The notes under the pieces: generated by a model
What the model was told of the DNA's origin: nothing
What the model saw: the letters and a program-made list of their open reading frames with translations, nothing else
Databases searched by the model: none
Program-made: the position numbers and the translations under genes
Part shown: one piece after another, positions 30,701 through 39,200 of the stretch
Layout of the letters: the number at the start of each line of letters is the position of its first letter
Numbering within the stretch: the stretch's first letter is position 1
Origin: Bicyclus anynana
Lineage: Eukaryota > Arthropoda > Insecta > Lepidoptera > Nymphalidae
Reading direction: 5' to 3'
NCBI RefSeq assembly: GCF_947172395.1
Contig: NC_069099.1
Span: forward strand, 12,591,740 to 12,655,739
Length of the DNA stretch: 64,000 nucleotides

Positions 30701-31698
30701 TTTTGAGGCTGATAATTATGGTATTTAAATATCCATATTTAAATACCATAATAATAGATCAATGTTGGTAATAATAAATATACATTAGTAAGTAAGTTAT
30801 AATATATGATGAAGTTGTAAAGTAATTTAAAGTAAAAGAAAGATATCCTTTGTAAAAAGTTAAACATGATTTGGGAATAAATGCAACTTGAGAAAAAATA
30901 ATATGTAGGGAGTTTTTATCTGTCAAACCTACTGATAACAGAATAAACAATAACATAAACAAGTTCAATGAAAAATCACCACTATTATGTCCAAATTGGA
31001 AACTATGACTTGCGCTAACTAAAAGTACAGTAAATCTTCACAGAGGCATCACAAAAAGGCAGGTAGCCCGCATGACTAAGTGTCTTTGTCCCAAAATCGA
31101 GCATCTGTACCGTTACACAAACAAAACAGATGTTACCCTCACTAGTATTCTATAGAACAGCTATAACAGGTCTCGAATAATACGAAGGAACACGAAAGTG
31201 CACTGGAACTCTAACAATCAATACGTTGATTCGTCATGGAACCGCAAAATCACTTGGAATAATACGACGTTTGTGGCTGCGCGCACAGCTTGCAAATAGC
31301 AAACTCTGAAGCAAAATAAACAAACACGCTTACATGTTATAGTTTTGAACACGATAACACGCGATATTGGCGATTCCGCGAGTAAAATAACACTTCCGTA
31401 AACTTTTGTTGACAGCCCTGCCCCTATAAACACGGCCCTTTGTCCAGACTAACGATAATCAATACGTGCAATCATTAATTTCAATGACCAATTTTCACTT
31501 AGGAAACTTGTTGAATAAACAAGATTAGTTACTCACCGTGATATTTGCGTGTATTTCATATTTCTTTCCATTTTTGCCAACGAATCTGCAGGTCAGTTCA
31601 TCGACACTGGCTGACATTATCTGAAACCGCTCATGGCTTTTTGGAAACACTTGTTCTAAAGTCTTTATTTCTAACTTAAGTGTATTTAAGCAAGCCAT
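9762..31698 (-). CDS. UBE2Q: Ubiquitin-conjugating enzyme E2 Q, 8 coding exons, complete
   Basis: Joined on the minus strand: 31698-31537, 22340-22224, 20417-20317, 19401-19266, 17876-17705, 16292-16101, 13770-13543 and 9793-9762. Total 1140 nt, 379 residues plus TAA, all junctions GT..AG and in phase. Order and wording match vertebrate UBE2Q1/2: an N-terminal RWD-like segment (SHERFQIMS.. ETYPTTPPVWF), an acidic linker (exon 4), then the UBC fold with the Q-type active site GGAICMELLTKQGWSS (Cys304), VIMQI and C-terminal WFTPPKEDG. Family role: accepts ubiquitin from E1 as a thioester and passes it to substrates, in cytosol or nucleus. Intron 1 is about 9.2 kb. Starts head to head with DHX34. 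Confidence 0.95.
10003..10168. mobile_element. MITE with 26-bp terminal inverted repeats
   Basis: Left caacccctgtagccaagtgg plus cacgtc; right gacgtg plus ccacatggctacaggggctg, complementary with two mismatches. Inside, inverted copies of cgatcgtagaaa make the element almost one large hairpin. Confidence 0.75.
10169..10544. other. UBE2Q intron 7, no feature
   Basis: Contains a short cgttacggttacggttacgg tract near 10260 and nothing else that I recognise. Confidence 0.4.
10545..10885. mobile_element. MITE with terminal inverted repeats around 10560 and 10870
   Basis: Left ctcagaccaattattgtat plus aggacctg; right caggtcc plus ttctataattggtctgag. Outer flanks gttccgtttttgt and ggaaccctaaaaacg extend the pairing imperfectly, so the exact ends are uncertain. 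Confidence 0.6.
11001..11061. repeat. Perfect palindrome, 29-bp arms, 3-nt loop
   Basis: Arm 11001-11029 begins tttgcggaagttcatcatga and its exact complement occupies 11033-11061. Only gca separates them. It lies within the repeat at 10979-11220. Confidence 0.95.
11097..11140 (+). ncRNA. Hammerhead-ribozyme-like motif
   Basis: Reading 5' to 3': TCTC (11097-11100), CTGAGGA (11101-11107, fits CUGANGA), one extra T, stem II GCTCCG/CGGGGT closed by GTTT (11109-11124), GAAA (11125-11128), a 2-bp stem III CG-TA-CG (11129-11134), TA (predicted cleavage after 11136), then GAGA pairing with the opening TCTC. This matches a type I hammerhead with tiny stem III, as described for Penelope-like elements. 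The extra base before stem II and the short stem I lower confidence. Self-cleavage is untested. Confidence 0.45.
11221..11581. other. UBE2Q intron 7, no feature
   Basis: Unique-looking AT-rich DNA; no frame or repeat recognised apart from a caccatctatgg-like word near 11270. Confidence 0.4.
11582..11769 (-). mobile_element. Helitron-like non-autonomous element, short subtype
   Basis: On the minus strand it starts tctatactaacattataaag, contains ggaactactggtccgatttg and cccgtattcctacgggaac, and ends with cgcgtcagctagt, giving the CTAG 3' end expected of Helitrons. Other copies of this subtype: 16410, 22594, 62128. Confidence 0.75.
11770..12401. other. UBE2Q intron 7, no gene
   Basis: Two copies of the word cgatgcggat occur at 11787 and 11867 with similar context (a short diverged direct repeat). 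Otherwise AT-rich and featureless. Confidence 0.4.
12402..12875. mobile_element. hAT-type MITE with 8-bp target site duplication
   Basis: 474 bp. Starts TAGGGTTACCAACTAT and ends ATAGTTGGCAACCCTA. Flanked exactly by accacaac at 12394-12401 and 12876-12883. No transposase frame. Confidence 0.85.
12989..13051. repeat. Perfect palindrome, 28-bp arms, 7-nt loop
   Basis: Arm 12989-13016 starts attgtcatgggaatcgatta; its exact complement is 13024-13051. Confidence 0.95.
13052..13542. other. UBE2Q intron 7, no feature
   Basis: Nothing recognisable. The minus-strand reading frame continues past the exon 7 donor for three codons to a stop at 13529, which is rejected as the C-terminus. Confidence 0.4.
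13543..13770 (-). CDS. UBE2Q: UBE2Q coding exon 7 (active site)
   Basis: 228 nt. GGYVLVGGAICMELLTKQGW contains the catalytic Cys304, then VEAVIMQIAATLVKGKARI and LVQIHEKNG. Donor AAATG|GTCAGT. GC content is much higher than in the flanking introns. Confidence 0.95.
13803..14305. mobile_element. MITE family D, second copy
   Basis: 503 bp, opposite orientation to the copy at 5491; begins AGGGATGATGAC and ends GTCATCCTCCCC, with AT on both flanks (13801-13802, 14306-14307). It sits 32 bases from the acceptor of UBE2Q exon 7. Confidence 0.8.
14559..14600. repeat. Palindrome, 17-bp arms
   Basis: gcaaattcaaccttaaa at 14559-14575 and its exact complement at 14584-14600. Confidence 0.85.
14730..14762. 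repeat. Palindrome, 15-bp arms
   Basis: gattttatgtgacat and its complement around a 3-nt loop. Confidence 0.85.
14929..15280 (-). pseudogene. Decayed duplicate of UBE2Q exon 6, split by a MITE
   Basis: 15158-15280 reads on the minus strand as DDLLVLKEKQG.. then, after a 1-bp deletion, NTMFKETCPFEPPPFVRFV, matching exon 6. The donor-side flank (cagctcacctga) is at 14950-14961, separated from the rest by a family C MITE (14960-15157). The frameshift and the missing 5' part of the exon mean it cannot replace exon 6. Confidence 0.85.
14960..15157. mobile_element. MITE family C copy inside the exon 6 duplicate
   Basis: Bounded by tgagtgcctagtgagagttt and aaaactcccactaggccactca. It contains the shared cactagatggcgctgttt word. 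Confidence 0.8.
16101..16292 (-). CDS. UBE2Q: UBE2Q coding exon 6
   Basis: 192 nt, start of the UBC fold: ELINDSLYEWNIRLRSVDPD, then SPLHNDLLVLKEKEGKDSI and FEPPFVRVVYPIISG. Acceptor tattttcag; donor TCAG|GTGAGC. Confidence 0.95.
16410..16625 (-). mobile_element. Helitron-like element, short subtype
   Basis: Minus-strand copy from tctatactaatattataaag to the ctagt end; includes the cgtggttcc and cctacggga words. A 74-residue minus frame inside it is not a gene. Confidence 0.75.
16699..16880. mobile_element. MITE family C, complete
   Basis: gcctagtggcagttt .. cttgcactagcc. This copy preserves the site (ctgtttcaattccat) that family D occupied at 5491. Confidence 0.75.
16881..17133. other. UBE2Q intron 5, no feature
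   Basis: Nothing recognised. Confidence 0.4.
17134..17297 (-). mobile_element. Helitron-like 3' part
   Basis: On the minus strand ends with gtccgctagt hairpin; contains aaaatccatggttcccaagg. Its 5' part is replaced by the ribozyme-like repeat that follows. Confidence 0.65.
17298..17465 (+). mobile_element. Retroelement 3' end with hammerhead-like core, copy 2
   Basis: Matches 10979-11220 without the palindrome. Stem II is perfect here (GCCCCG/CGGGGT), GAAA is at 17366-17369 and the CGTACG-TA segment is kept, but CTGAGGA reads CTGGGGA, which changes a core A and should abolish cleavage. Tail ataaataaatc. Confidence 0.55.
17466..17704. other. UBE2Q intron 5, no feature
   Basis: Short inverted words around gaaggatggaattttgac; nothing named. 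Confidence 0.35.
17705..17876 (-). CDS. UBE2Q: UBE2Q coding exon 5
   Basis: 172 nt encoding DDMEIEHLATLERLRQNQRQ, then SGSVQATD-like SGSLQATDRLMKELRDIYRS. This is the linker helix region before the UBC fold. Acceptor ttcttacag; donor CTATAG|GTGAGG. Confidence 0.93.
17877..18287. other. UBE2Q intron 4, no gene
   Basis: Contains inverted words acgtttctgcag (17919) and ctgcagaaacgt (18014), a possible hairpin of about 107 bp. Confidence 0.4.
18288..18508 (-). mobile_element. Helitron-like element
   Basis: Minus-strand copy with 3' hairpin cgcggacgaagtcgcgggcg, and 5' end ctaatattttaaagacg. Confidence 0.75.
18509..19265. other. UBE2Q intron 4, no gene
   Basis: A ccctaccccta-like tract at 18550-18590 is probably a Helitron remnant. 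No gene seen. Confidence 0.4.
19266..19401 (-). CDS. UBE2Q: UBE2Q coding exon 4 (acidic linker)
   Basis: 136 nt encoding a strongly acidic segment, GTEEDEEMAAEEDDSEGEDD, like the Glu-rich linker of vertebrate UBE2Q2. Acceptor atctacag; donor AACAAG|GTGAGT. Confidence 0.9.
19402..19921. other. UBE2Q intron 3, unique part
   Basis: No gene or named repeat. Confidence 0.4.
19922..20328. repeat. 29-bp minisatellite containing the UBE2Q exon 3 splice donor
   Basis: About 14 units of tggtcaatgatgcttaccta plus tgttgtgtt. On the minus strand each unit reads ..CAACATAG|GTAAGCATCATTGAC; the last unit (20300-20328) is the genuine end of exon 3. Most units keep GT; two read ATAAGC and lose it, one reads ACGTAAG, two read GTAATC. 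Unit length is 29 with one 30-bp unit. The array fills the donor side of intron 3. Confidence 0.93.
20317..20417 (-). CDS. UBE2Q: UBE2Q coding exon 3
   Basis: 101 nt encoding VGILLRELCKLHGVPEPPDL, then DSLSLPLHPVPQH. Acceptor atccgcag; donor CATAG|GTAAGC, which is part of the minisatellite unit. Confidence 0.9.
20418..21890. other. UBE2Q intron 2, sparse
   Basis: Contains a Helitron-like internal fragment at 20462-20560, a ctacgctactacgctac run near 20735, and a ttcattcatt run near 20945. A pair of diverged words (gataggaagt) occurs at 21085 and 21142. No gene. Confidence 0.45.
21891..22077 (+). mobile_element. SINE family B, 5' half
   Basis: Head gagccgtgatagcccagtgg, B box ggttcgaatcc, body to gaaacctgcataccag. 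Confidence 0.8.
22224..22340 (-). CDS. UBE2Q: UBE2Q coding exon 2
   Basis: 117 nt encoding ETYPTTPPVWFADSEDPIVT and a following TQGRDNHVINQ. It completes the RWD-like N-terminal domain. Acceptor tttgttccag; donor CCAG|GTATGA chosen because it keeps the phase to exon 3 and the family alignment; an earlier GT at CAT|GTAATA is possible but shortens the helix by four residues. Confidence 0.9.
22366..22576 (+). mobile_element. SINE family A, 5'-truncated, beside UBE2Q exon 2
   Basis: Starts ctggtggaaggcttcggcc, ends ttgtaaagaataataataat. It begins 25 bases from the exon 2 acceptor, so the branch point and pyrimidine tract of that acceptor must lie in or beside it. Confidence 0.75.
22594..22790 (+). 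mobile_element. Helitron-like element, short subtype
   Basis: tctgtactaatattataaag .. cgcgtcagctagt, complete at both ends. Confidence 0.75.
22791..23122. other. UBE2Q intron 1, AT-rich
   Basis: No gene; a few short ataatatgtttact words. Confidence 0.4.
23123..23489 (+). mobile_element. Helitron-like element with internal duplication
   Basis: The 5' end aataatattataaacgcgaaag is followed by two successive copies of the block tttgttactc..agctgaaatttgg..ggattaacacat..aaaatccatggt, then the 3' end gtcgcgggcgttcgctagt. Confidence 0.75.
23490..25246. other. UBE2Q intron 1, no identified gene
   Basis: Two GC-richer islands, 23600-23905 and 24850-25060, break the AT-rich background. Frames across them (for example 24855-25085 plus) show no domain I recognise. 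They may be old retroelement remnants. Confidence 0.35.
25247..25470 (+). mobile_element. Helitron-like element
   Basis: ctaatattataaaggcgaaa .. cacgcggacgaagtcgcgag; a small insertion (aattgaaaaaatg) interrupts the ggctactgaagcg block. Confidence 0.75.
25680..26296 (+). mobile_element. Decayed Helitron-like fragments in series
   Basis: Successive blocks with tatgaatgtccgcaa, agcggtttatccg, tttttccgagataaaa and the 3' end gaaaccgcgggtttctgctagt. Confidence 0.5.
26297..26474 (+). mobile_element. Helitron-like element
   Basis: Begins tctatacataataaaagaaa (26285) and ends ttcacgcaaacgaagtcgcg, gggcatccgcgagt. Confidence 0.65.
26836..27143 (-). mobile_element. SINE family B, full length
   Basis: Very similar to the copy at 6892 and keeps the complete cctccgattccgg head (here as ccggaatcggagg on the plus strand). 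Confidence 0.8.
27144..28098. repeat. UBE2Q intron 1 with inverted AAT/ATT microsatellites and a SINE B scrap
   Basis: 27516-27583 is a plus-strand SINE B fragment (cctctcattctgagagaaga). From 27700 to 27812 (aat)n and (att)n tracts alternate around a gggttataataat core and can fold on themselves. No gene. Confidence 0.7.
28099..28442 (+). mobile_element. SINE family A, full length
   Basis: Complete head (gacggcctctgtggcgcagt), B box ggttcgatcc, body, tail acttgtaaagaataaaaaaa then (aat)n. The best-preserved copy in this window. The tRNA-like head alone (28099-28175) is not a tRNA gene. Confidence 0.88.
28443..28977. other. UBE2Q intron 1, no gene
   Basis: Contains one hairpin (tgaaggtatggtc .. 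gaccataccttca, 28922-28953). Confidence 0.45.
28978..29149 (-). mobile_element. SINE family B 3' part
   Basis: Minus-strand copy lacking the tRNA-like head; ends at aatgtttacc. Confidence 0.7.
29500..29683 (+). mobile_element. Helitron-like fragment
   Basis: ggatgtaaaagtttgtgagg .. gtaaaccgcagggcatatgctagt. Confidence 0.55.
29684..31536. other. UBE2Q intron 1, 5' part
   Basis: No gene. Holds a small palindrome accgcgctcctagagcgcgg (30139), a 16-bp-arm palindrome ttatggtatttaaatat (30717-30750) and CpG-bearing DNA at 31050-31440. The start of the intron, being close to the promoter, may hold regulatory sites that I cannot name. Confidence 0.4.
31537..31698 (-). CDS. UBE2Q: UBE2Q coding exon 1
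   Basis: 162 nt, residues 1-54, beginning MACLNTLKLEIKTLEQVFPK and containing SHERFQIMS. First in-frame ATG; matches the family N-terminus in position. Donor CACG|GTGAGT. Confidence 0.93.
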
Positions 31699-32685
31699 TA
31701 GTGTACTGAAACACTAATTTTTAATCTAAACAACTATTTGCCACATTAGAATACATAAAAATAGCTTTACGTTCACTCCCGACCAGGCAAAATGGCGGAA
31801 AGCAATGGCGGACGGTAAATGTACCAAGTATTGATGGTAGAGGGCGCTCAAATCCAATAAATTGTCGCCCTTCTCTGTCTAATTTTATTGCTTACTTTCA
31901 TCAATACTTTACTTACTTTTTCTAGTCTATGGCTCAATGGCTGTGCATGTTTTGCATGTGGTTTTTTAACAATACTTATAGAACTTCCCGATTGGACAAT
32001 TTTTGTTTATTACTAAATAAATAAACATACTACTATATCTGATTGTATATAATATAATTCAATATTGTCTTTGATACCTACTCTCTTACTTATTGTTATT
32101 GATGATAATTAATAATGCTAATTGCAGTAAAACATACTTACGCACATTTGATTTGGGGGTTTGAGGGAAGATATTTGCTAAAAAATCGATTTTTGTGATC
32201 TTTGTCCTCATAATTTAATCCTGCAATCGTTAATTTATTTTAATATTACGGAAATGTGCATGCCGTGTCTACCTTCATTTGATTGTGCAGAGCCTTGTGT
32301 TTATGTTTCTTTTTAGATTGTATTTGTGTAAATGCTGCAACAGTCACTGGTGGACCAAATAAATAAATAATAGACGTGGACACCATAGTAAACATTGTAT
32401 AGGTTTTGAGACTATAAAATGCCAAAATACCTATAAGTTTTTTTACTACCTATTTAATAATGATTAAAGCTTTGACACCTATTATCTATGTATCTAAGGC
32501 CGAGTCAATAAAAATAACTCAAAAAACCTAGAAGTCAGCAACGTACAACCAGATAAAAAAAAATTGTAATTGTCACTGTCAGTTATCATTTTGGTTTTGG
32601 ACTTTTGGTTTGTTTGTTTGTTTACAAATACAAAATAAAAATAGGTCTGAATAGTCTTTCTGGGAATTTATTAAATTAATAAAAA
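31699..32685. promoter_or_regulatory. Bidirectional UBE2Q / DHX34 promoter region
   Basis: 987 bp between divergent start codons. Two atggcgg words (31793 and 31808) stand in a short GC-richer patch next to UBE2Q; aaaatggcgg resembles a YY1/Pho-type site. No TATA box can be assigned to either gene. 5' UTRs must lie inside this interval unless upstream exons exist. Confidence 0.5.
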
Positions 32686-33215
32686 ATGAATCGCGAATCT
32701 CAGGATTTTCATAAATCATCGACTAGAAGAAAGCGTTCAAGGTCACATGATAGTTCTAGAGACAGATCTAAATTACGAAAAACCAGTCCAACATGTACTA
32801 AATCCGAGAGCACTGAATTCAGTTTCCTCGATCACAAGGCTAATTTAAACAAAATATTGATGTACAGTAATGACACTAATGTTGTTGTTAATAGTTTAGA
32901 GGATTTCTGGGTTTTCGTTAAAAAATACGAGGCCACTTTAAAGAAAGCTGGGAAACCTCTAATAGATGATATTACCTCTGATAGTAAAAGTACAGAGTCT
33001 TATTTTTCCAAGCATGATTGTATTAATTTTACATGTAAAATAAAATTCATGGACAATTCATATGAAGAAAGGAATAGAAAGAAGCTAGATAAAAAAATGT
33101 TTGATGTGTTCTTGAAGATTGTTTCAATCTATTTGGATTTTAAAAATAAGGAGAAATTTGAAAAACTGAAGAAACTAAGAAAGTCCCAAAGTGAATTGCC
33201 AGTTGCTAAATACAG
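32686..33215 (+). CDS. DHX34: DHX34 coding exon 1
   Basis: 530 nt, residues 1-176. Starts MNRESQDFHKSSTRRKRSRS, a basic, probably disordered tail, and ends KLKKLRKSQSELPVAKYR, the conserved entry to the helicase core. ATG is preceded by ttaataaaaa. Donor ACAG|GTGAG. Confidence 0.93.
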
Positions 33216-36200
33216 GTGAGAATTAAATACAGCTGTATTAAAACATGTTTAAATGCAAATCACAACCAATTGTTGTGGCTTATCTTCCACCTTCAAAAAG
33301 TATCACAACAGTTTGGTGAAAATGAAAAAATGCATTTTGTTTACACACATTTCTGTCATTTTGTGTTACCTAGGCCTATCATTGACACTAGCTTTTTAGT
33401 ATGAAGATATAGCATTAGAAATATATTCATCTATTTATTTATTTGTAATGGAAAATACATGCATTGACACATTGCATATAGATTGTCTAGTTAAATTGTT
33501 GCCTTAGTATTAATTAAATAATTAATCAGAAGCCTTAATAGCTCAGTAGTAAAGGGAGGCTGATATTATATTTATTATTTATTTATTTATTATATATCCT
33601 TAGTATGCTTACAGCTAAGCCAAAACGCATACAAAGTACAGACTTACAATATACCAATATAACAGATAAACAAATCACAATACACTATACAATACAAACA
33701 CATAAATTGCATATTTCTATAAAATTAAAATTAAAATTCACAGCTGTTTACAATATCAATAAATACATGAAGTTTTATATCAAAAATATCTAGATCTTGG
33801 CGCTGAGCAATCAACGAATTAAGCATCGACAGTACCCGATTAGTTGGGGTATTTCGAGCATATTGCGTACGGAACGACTTGGTAGCGAAAAAAGGTCGCT
33901 TACGACACGACCGAAGCAACTTGCCTGGTTCTCGAACCGACAAGGCACATCGCGACAGTGCGTCCGAGTTATCCACTTTATTGTGTATTAGCAGGAAGTA
34001 ATGGATGAGAATAGCTCTCTTTCGCCTTAACTCCAGAGTGTCTAGCCCCACCATACCAGACACAAACAAGGAAGGGTACAAATATGGGTAATAACCGTAA
34101 ATTTTTTTATACAAACCACGCGCGAATTTTTTTTGGACTTTCTCAACGGTAAGTGTATGAGTAGCACATAACGGACTCCAGACAGGTGAGTTGTACTCCA
34201 TCTTACTGCGGACATATGCATTGTACAATGTATAAAGTATTAACGGATTAGTGAAACGCTTACTCTGCCGCAATACAAATCCTAAAAGCTTATGCGCCTC
34301 TTTGCATATTGTGTTAATATGATCGTTAAAAGTTAGCTTGGCGTCGACCGTCAGACCTAAATCTCTGATTTGCGATACCCTCTCCAGAGTATCACCAGAT
34401 ATCTTATAGTCAAAGACAACACTGTTATTTTTATACGTCAACGTTATGACTTTACATTTTGATACATTAAATTCCAGACAATTCATATGTGACCATCGAA
34501 CTACGTTATTAATATCCTCCTGCAGCAAAATGCAGTCTTCGTATTTTTTGATACCCAGTAACAATTTTAAATCGTCAGCAAACATCAAACATTTGGCACT
34601 TTTTAGAACATAAGGCAAATCATTAATCATAATTAAAAATAACGTAGGACCTAACGTGCTACCTTGACTGACTCCGGATCGCGTTTAGTAGTATTCTGAC
34701 CTGTAACCTGCTATTTGTACATATTGACGTCTGTTGGTTAAATAATTTTGAAAGAAATCTAAAAGCTTAGGTGTGAACCCCATGTGCGATAACTTTTCCA
34801 TCAGTACATCTATTTCCACGCGATCAAATGCTTTTTTGAAATCAAAATAAGCCACGTCGACTTGCTTACCACCATCCATTTCGGCCAAAGAATAGTCGAC
34901 GAAATTTATATGGTTTGTTAGTGTAGATCGACCAGATCGGAACCCGTGCTGGCATTCAGACATGTAAATCTGTATTTGCTGAGTGATTTGTTTGTTAATA
35001 ATGTTTTCAAATATCTTGGCAAACACAGAAAGTACAGCAATCGGTCTGAAGTTGTCGATGCGGTTGTTAGACCTTTCCGTAGGGACGGGGGTAACTCTGG
35101 ATACTTTCCAAATATCAGGATACGTTGAAGTAGTTAACGAAAGATTATATAAGTAATTTAAAGGCTCTGCCAGTAGACGTATACAATCTTTGGCGATAAA
35201 AGGCGGTACTGTATCTGGGCCCATACACATGTTAGCTTTAATTTTCTTCGCGGCTTGTATTATGCTCTTGTTGGTAATTAAATCATAGTCAATTCGTGAG
35301 GAAGATTTATAGTATATATTATTATCACTAGCTATGCAATCATCTACTATAGGCCTGTTCACCAAAAATACTGATTCAAAATAAGAGGCAAATGATTGTA
35401 CTGCTTCTTGTCCGCGAATAACTTTGTCGTTGTGAATAAACTCTGCATTGGCCGATTTTAAGATTCTTTGATTTTGTAAAAAGTGCCAAAACTTTGTTGG
35501 ATCACTACAAATATTACTTTCAGTACTGTTAATGTAATTTTGATAAGCGTTATTTACTAAAATTTTTACTAATTCCCTATAATACCTAAACATTTCCAAA
35601 TTAAAAAGTTTTCCTTCGGATTTATACCGCTTGTGATTAAAATGCTTTAATCTAATATATTTTATTATTTCGGCTGTATACCATACTGGATATGAGTATT
35701 TAAAATTCCTATTTAACATTTTTTTAAGCGGAACATGTTCATGAAAACAGTCGTATAATACATCATAGAAGACTTGTACTGCTGTATTTACGTCATCGAC
35801 ACTATACAAAGCTTCCCAGTTAATCGCCGCTATGGTTGCATACAACGACAAATAATCCCCCTTACGCCAGTTTAGTCGTTCGCGCAGCTCGCCCGAGGTG
35901 GGGAGGTGCGCGGGCGGCGTGGCGCGCTCAGGCCGCTTCAGCGTTAGGCTGAACTCGAGCGCGGGATGGTACGCGTCTGGAGGCACGAGCGGCTCCGCTC
36001 GCGATACTCCCGAAATGTACTCGTCGTCATAACTACTCAGCACCAAGTCTAGAATACCACCATAATTATTCACAACAGTGTTAAACTGTTTTAATTTACA
36101 AAACTCCAAAGTACAACTAAATTGACTCCTTACGTACTGACTACAAGAATTCAAATTAAAATCGCCTAACAACAAAACCTTTAGTTCGGGAAATTCAGAC

Positions 36201-39200
36201 ATAATAGTTTCTATTACATTAAACATGTTTAAATAAAAATCATCATTAGAACTCGGCGGGATATATATCACTCCGCATATGAACTTAACATTTTTACACG
36301 AAACTATTGCAAATACCGCTTCAATGCTTTTATCATAATTTACGACGTCTTTAATTACGCGAACACAGTATGAATCGCGCACCGCTAACAGAACGCCCCC
36401 CCAACCGGCGTCGTGCGCACGATCGCAACGAATCACTGTATACCCTTGTGGAAACAACTCAGCATCATAAATGCCTTTTGTTAAGAAAGTCTCAGTAAGC
36501 GCATAGATGTCGTATGGTTGAGATAATATTGAAAGTTTAAACGTATCAATCTTACTACGTAGCCCTCTGACGTTTTGATATAGGATATGACAGGATTTAG
36601 TCCTGCTTTTGTTCGGTTTGTTTCCGAAATCCATTTCGCCACACCTTCAAACATATATCTTCAGGCCAATTTTTTCCATCTAGAATTTGACCTTCATATT
36701 TTGAAAGAATTCCTATTTTAAAAGACGCATAATGTCCGCGGGATTTTAAAGTTTCGACAACACATTTTTCATTCGCACACAGACTTTTTAGATGCTCAGC
36801 TATCTCATTGTCAGATGTACCTTCCTTTACGTAATAAAGATGATAGTATCGCCAGCGCTCTGCGGCTTCCAAGGAAATTTTACCTTTATCGGCAACACCA
36901 CGAATTACATTCCGGGGAAAGCGCGGACGCCGATTCGTTACCTCCGTCCATTCATTGTTTACATCGACATTGCCATTATGGCCGCTCGGTTGAGAATGCG
37001 ATAGTGGCGCCGCCACCGCCGCCATTGGTACTTGTCCGGCCGCTGTGAGTGTCGGTGTGATCTGCGCGGACGCAGTGATTGGCGGAGTGCTAGCTACTGG
37101 CGCTGTGATTGGCGAAGACATGGGTGACTTTGACGGCGCGTCCGTGGAGATTGTCACTGCCAGCGCACGTTGCCTCCTTGTGACAGGTCGTGTTTCGGGC
37201 TTCGGGTCCGCTCGGCGCGTAGTCGGAGTTCTCGAACCGGTTTTGCCAGTATTGCTTGCTAATACTGCTTGTTGTCCCTGTCCGACGCTGGGTTTCTCAA
37301 ATTGATGATTTTTCTGCTTACCCTCTTTCGTCGCAGCTTGTGTAGAAGTTAACTCATCGATTTTAGTCTCGAGAATTTTAACTACGTCTAACAAGGCGTT
37401 AATTTTTAGTTCTAATGGCAAAACTACCGATTGAAAAACTTTTAATATATCTGCCGGCACTAACTTATCCATTGTTGTTCGATATTCGAAATACAAATAC
37501 GGAGCAAATGTAACACGTCTGGTAGCTTTGACAGCTGTCACTGATGACTGAGATGTACTAGTTTGATGCCTGCTTCTATCTATACTCATATTATGAATGC
37601 AAAAGTAAGTCTATCTGTCTGTTTCCTTTTTGATGGCTAAACGGCTGAACTGATCAAGATGAATTTTTGTGTAATGGTAAATGGGACCTTGGAGCAAAAC
37701 ATGGGGTACTTTTTGACCCTAAAATAAAAATAGAAGGCGGTGTAATAGGGGTTGAAAATTTGTATGGGAAGGTCCTTAATTTTTAGAGTAACTTATTTTA
37801 AAAAAATTGTCCATAAATCTTTAAATAAAATACGAAATATAATGTGATTGAAGAATTTTTAAAATTCAACCCCTAAAGTGGTGAAAGAGGGGTTGAAAGT
37901 TTACATTGATTTCCACACAGATAAAGTCGCAAGCATACCTTAGTTAATTTAATAATTAATATCTCAGTGATACTCAGGCCAGATTCATCACTGAGTTTTC
38001 CCTACCTACTAGACTTGTCTTACCCACTCTTAACAAGGTTTTTTTTAACTTAAAGTAAGAAAATGGGAATATTGGTCATATAAAAAAAGATATGGCAAAT
38101 ATTCATACCCACATAGTTCCAGTTCCTGTGGAAATACAAGCACTTAATATAGCCATAAGAAAAAGAAATTTCTAAATTGGTTAATTAGATCTAGGGATTG
38201 CCCCTACAACACTACAAACTTTACTTCATATTAATTAGTATAAATGTGGCTACTTAAGTTCTATATTTTTTACAGAAATGAAATAGTGTCTGCAGTACAA
38301 AATGAGAGAGTTGTGATAGTGGCCGGTGACACAGGATGCGGGAAGTCCACACAAGTTCCACAATATCTACATGAAGCTGGTTTTCAAAATATTGGTAAAT
38401 TACATTTCTCTATTCACTGCCTTGAGCTGCACTTGCCTTAGCAATAAATTCCATCCCCATCCTATCTGATACATCATTCATCATCATTATCAGCACATGG
38501 ACATCCACTGCTGAACATAGACCTCTAGCATGAATCTCCAAGCACTGTACAAAAATACCGATAAGCACCCTCCATAGGATAGTTGATGAAAAATTCATCC
38601 TCACTTTGCATGTAAGGAAGGAACCCAAAAAAGTATTTTTTTTTTCAGACTTTTTTTTTACAATTTTATAGATGAAATGAATATACATACCTATACTAAA
38701 TTTTATCTTTCTAGTTTTAATAAACTCTAAGTTATCTTACTGACAACTTTATCTTTATAATTATCAACAGAATCAGTACGCAAATTTAAGTCAGTTCTAT
38801 TACTCTTTAAATAGCGATATGATATAATTAGCCATTATAGTTTTCTTTATAATTTCATTATATACCCTACTTTTGTGAATTTTTTTATGTATCCATAAAT
38901 AACTGTTTACCCGATAGAGAATTAGAGAGTGGGGACACTTGAGTCTAACAAAAATTTGTGCTTATGTATAAGCTTAATATTTTATGATATAGGTATATAA
39001 ATAAATGTCATTTCTTAGATCATAATACATTTTTAAACTGTCTAATTTCTAATTAATTATAATATAAATAATTTCAGTTTGTAACTATGTAAAAAAAATC
39101 TCTTTCAGCATGCACCCAGCCTAGAAGAATAGCTTGCATATCATTGTCCAAGAGAGTTGCATATGAAATGTTAACACAGTTTGATAGCAAGGTTGGCTAT

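Larger units (their letters stand above)
33570..37589 (-). mobile_element. CR1-like non-LTR retrotransposon, nearly intact, in DHX34 intron 1
   Basis: Antisense to DHX34. ORF1 is 37589-36597, ORF2 36634-33731, then a 3' region to about 33570 rich in ttattta words. ORF2 contains an AP endonuclease and reverse transcriptase; one in-frame TAA at 34687-34685 is its only visible lesion. The 5' end runs into a Helitron-like copy near 37577, so the element is probably 5'-truncated there. Clade assignment (CR1/Jockey superfamily) rests on ORF1 and RT wording only. Confidence 0.88.
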
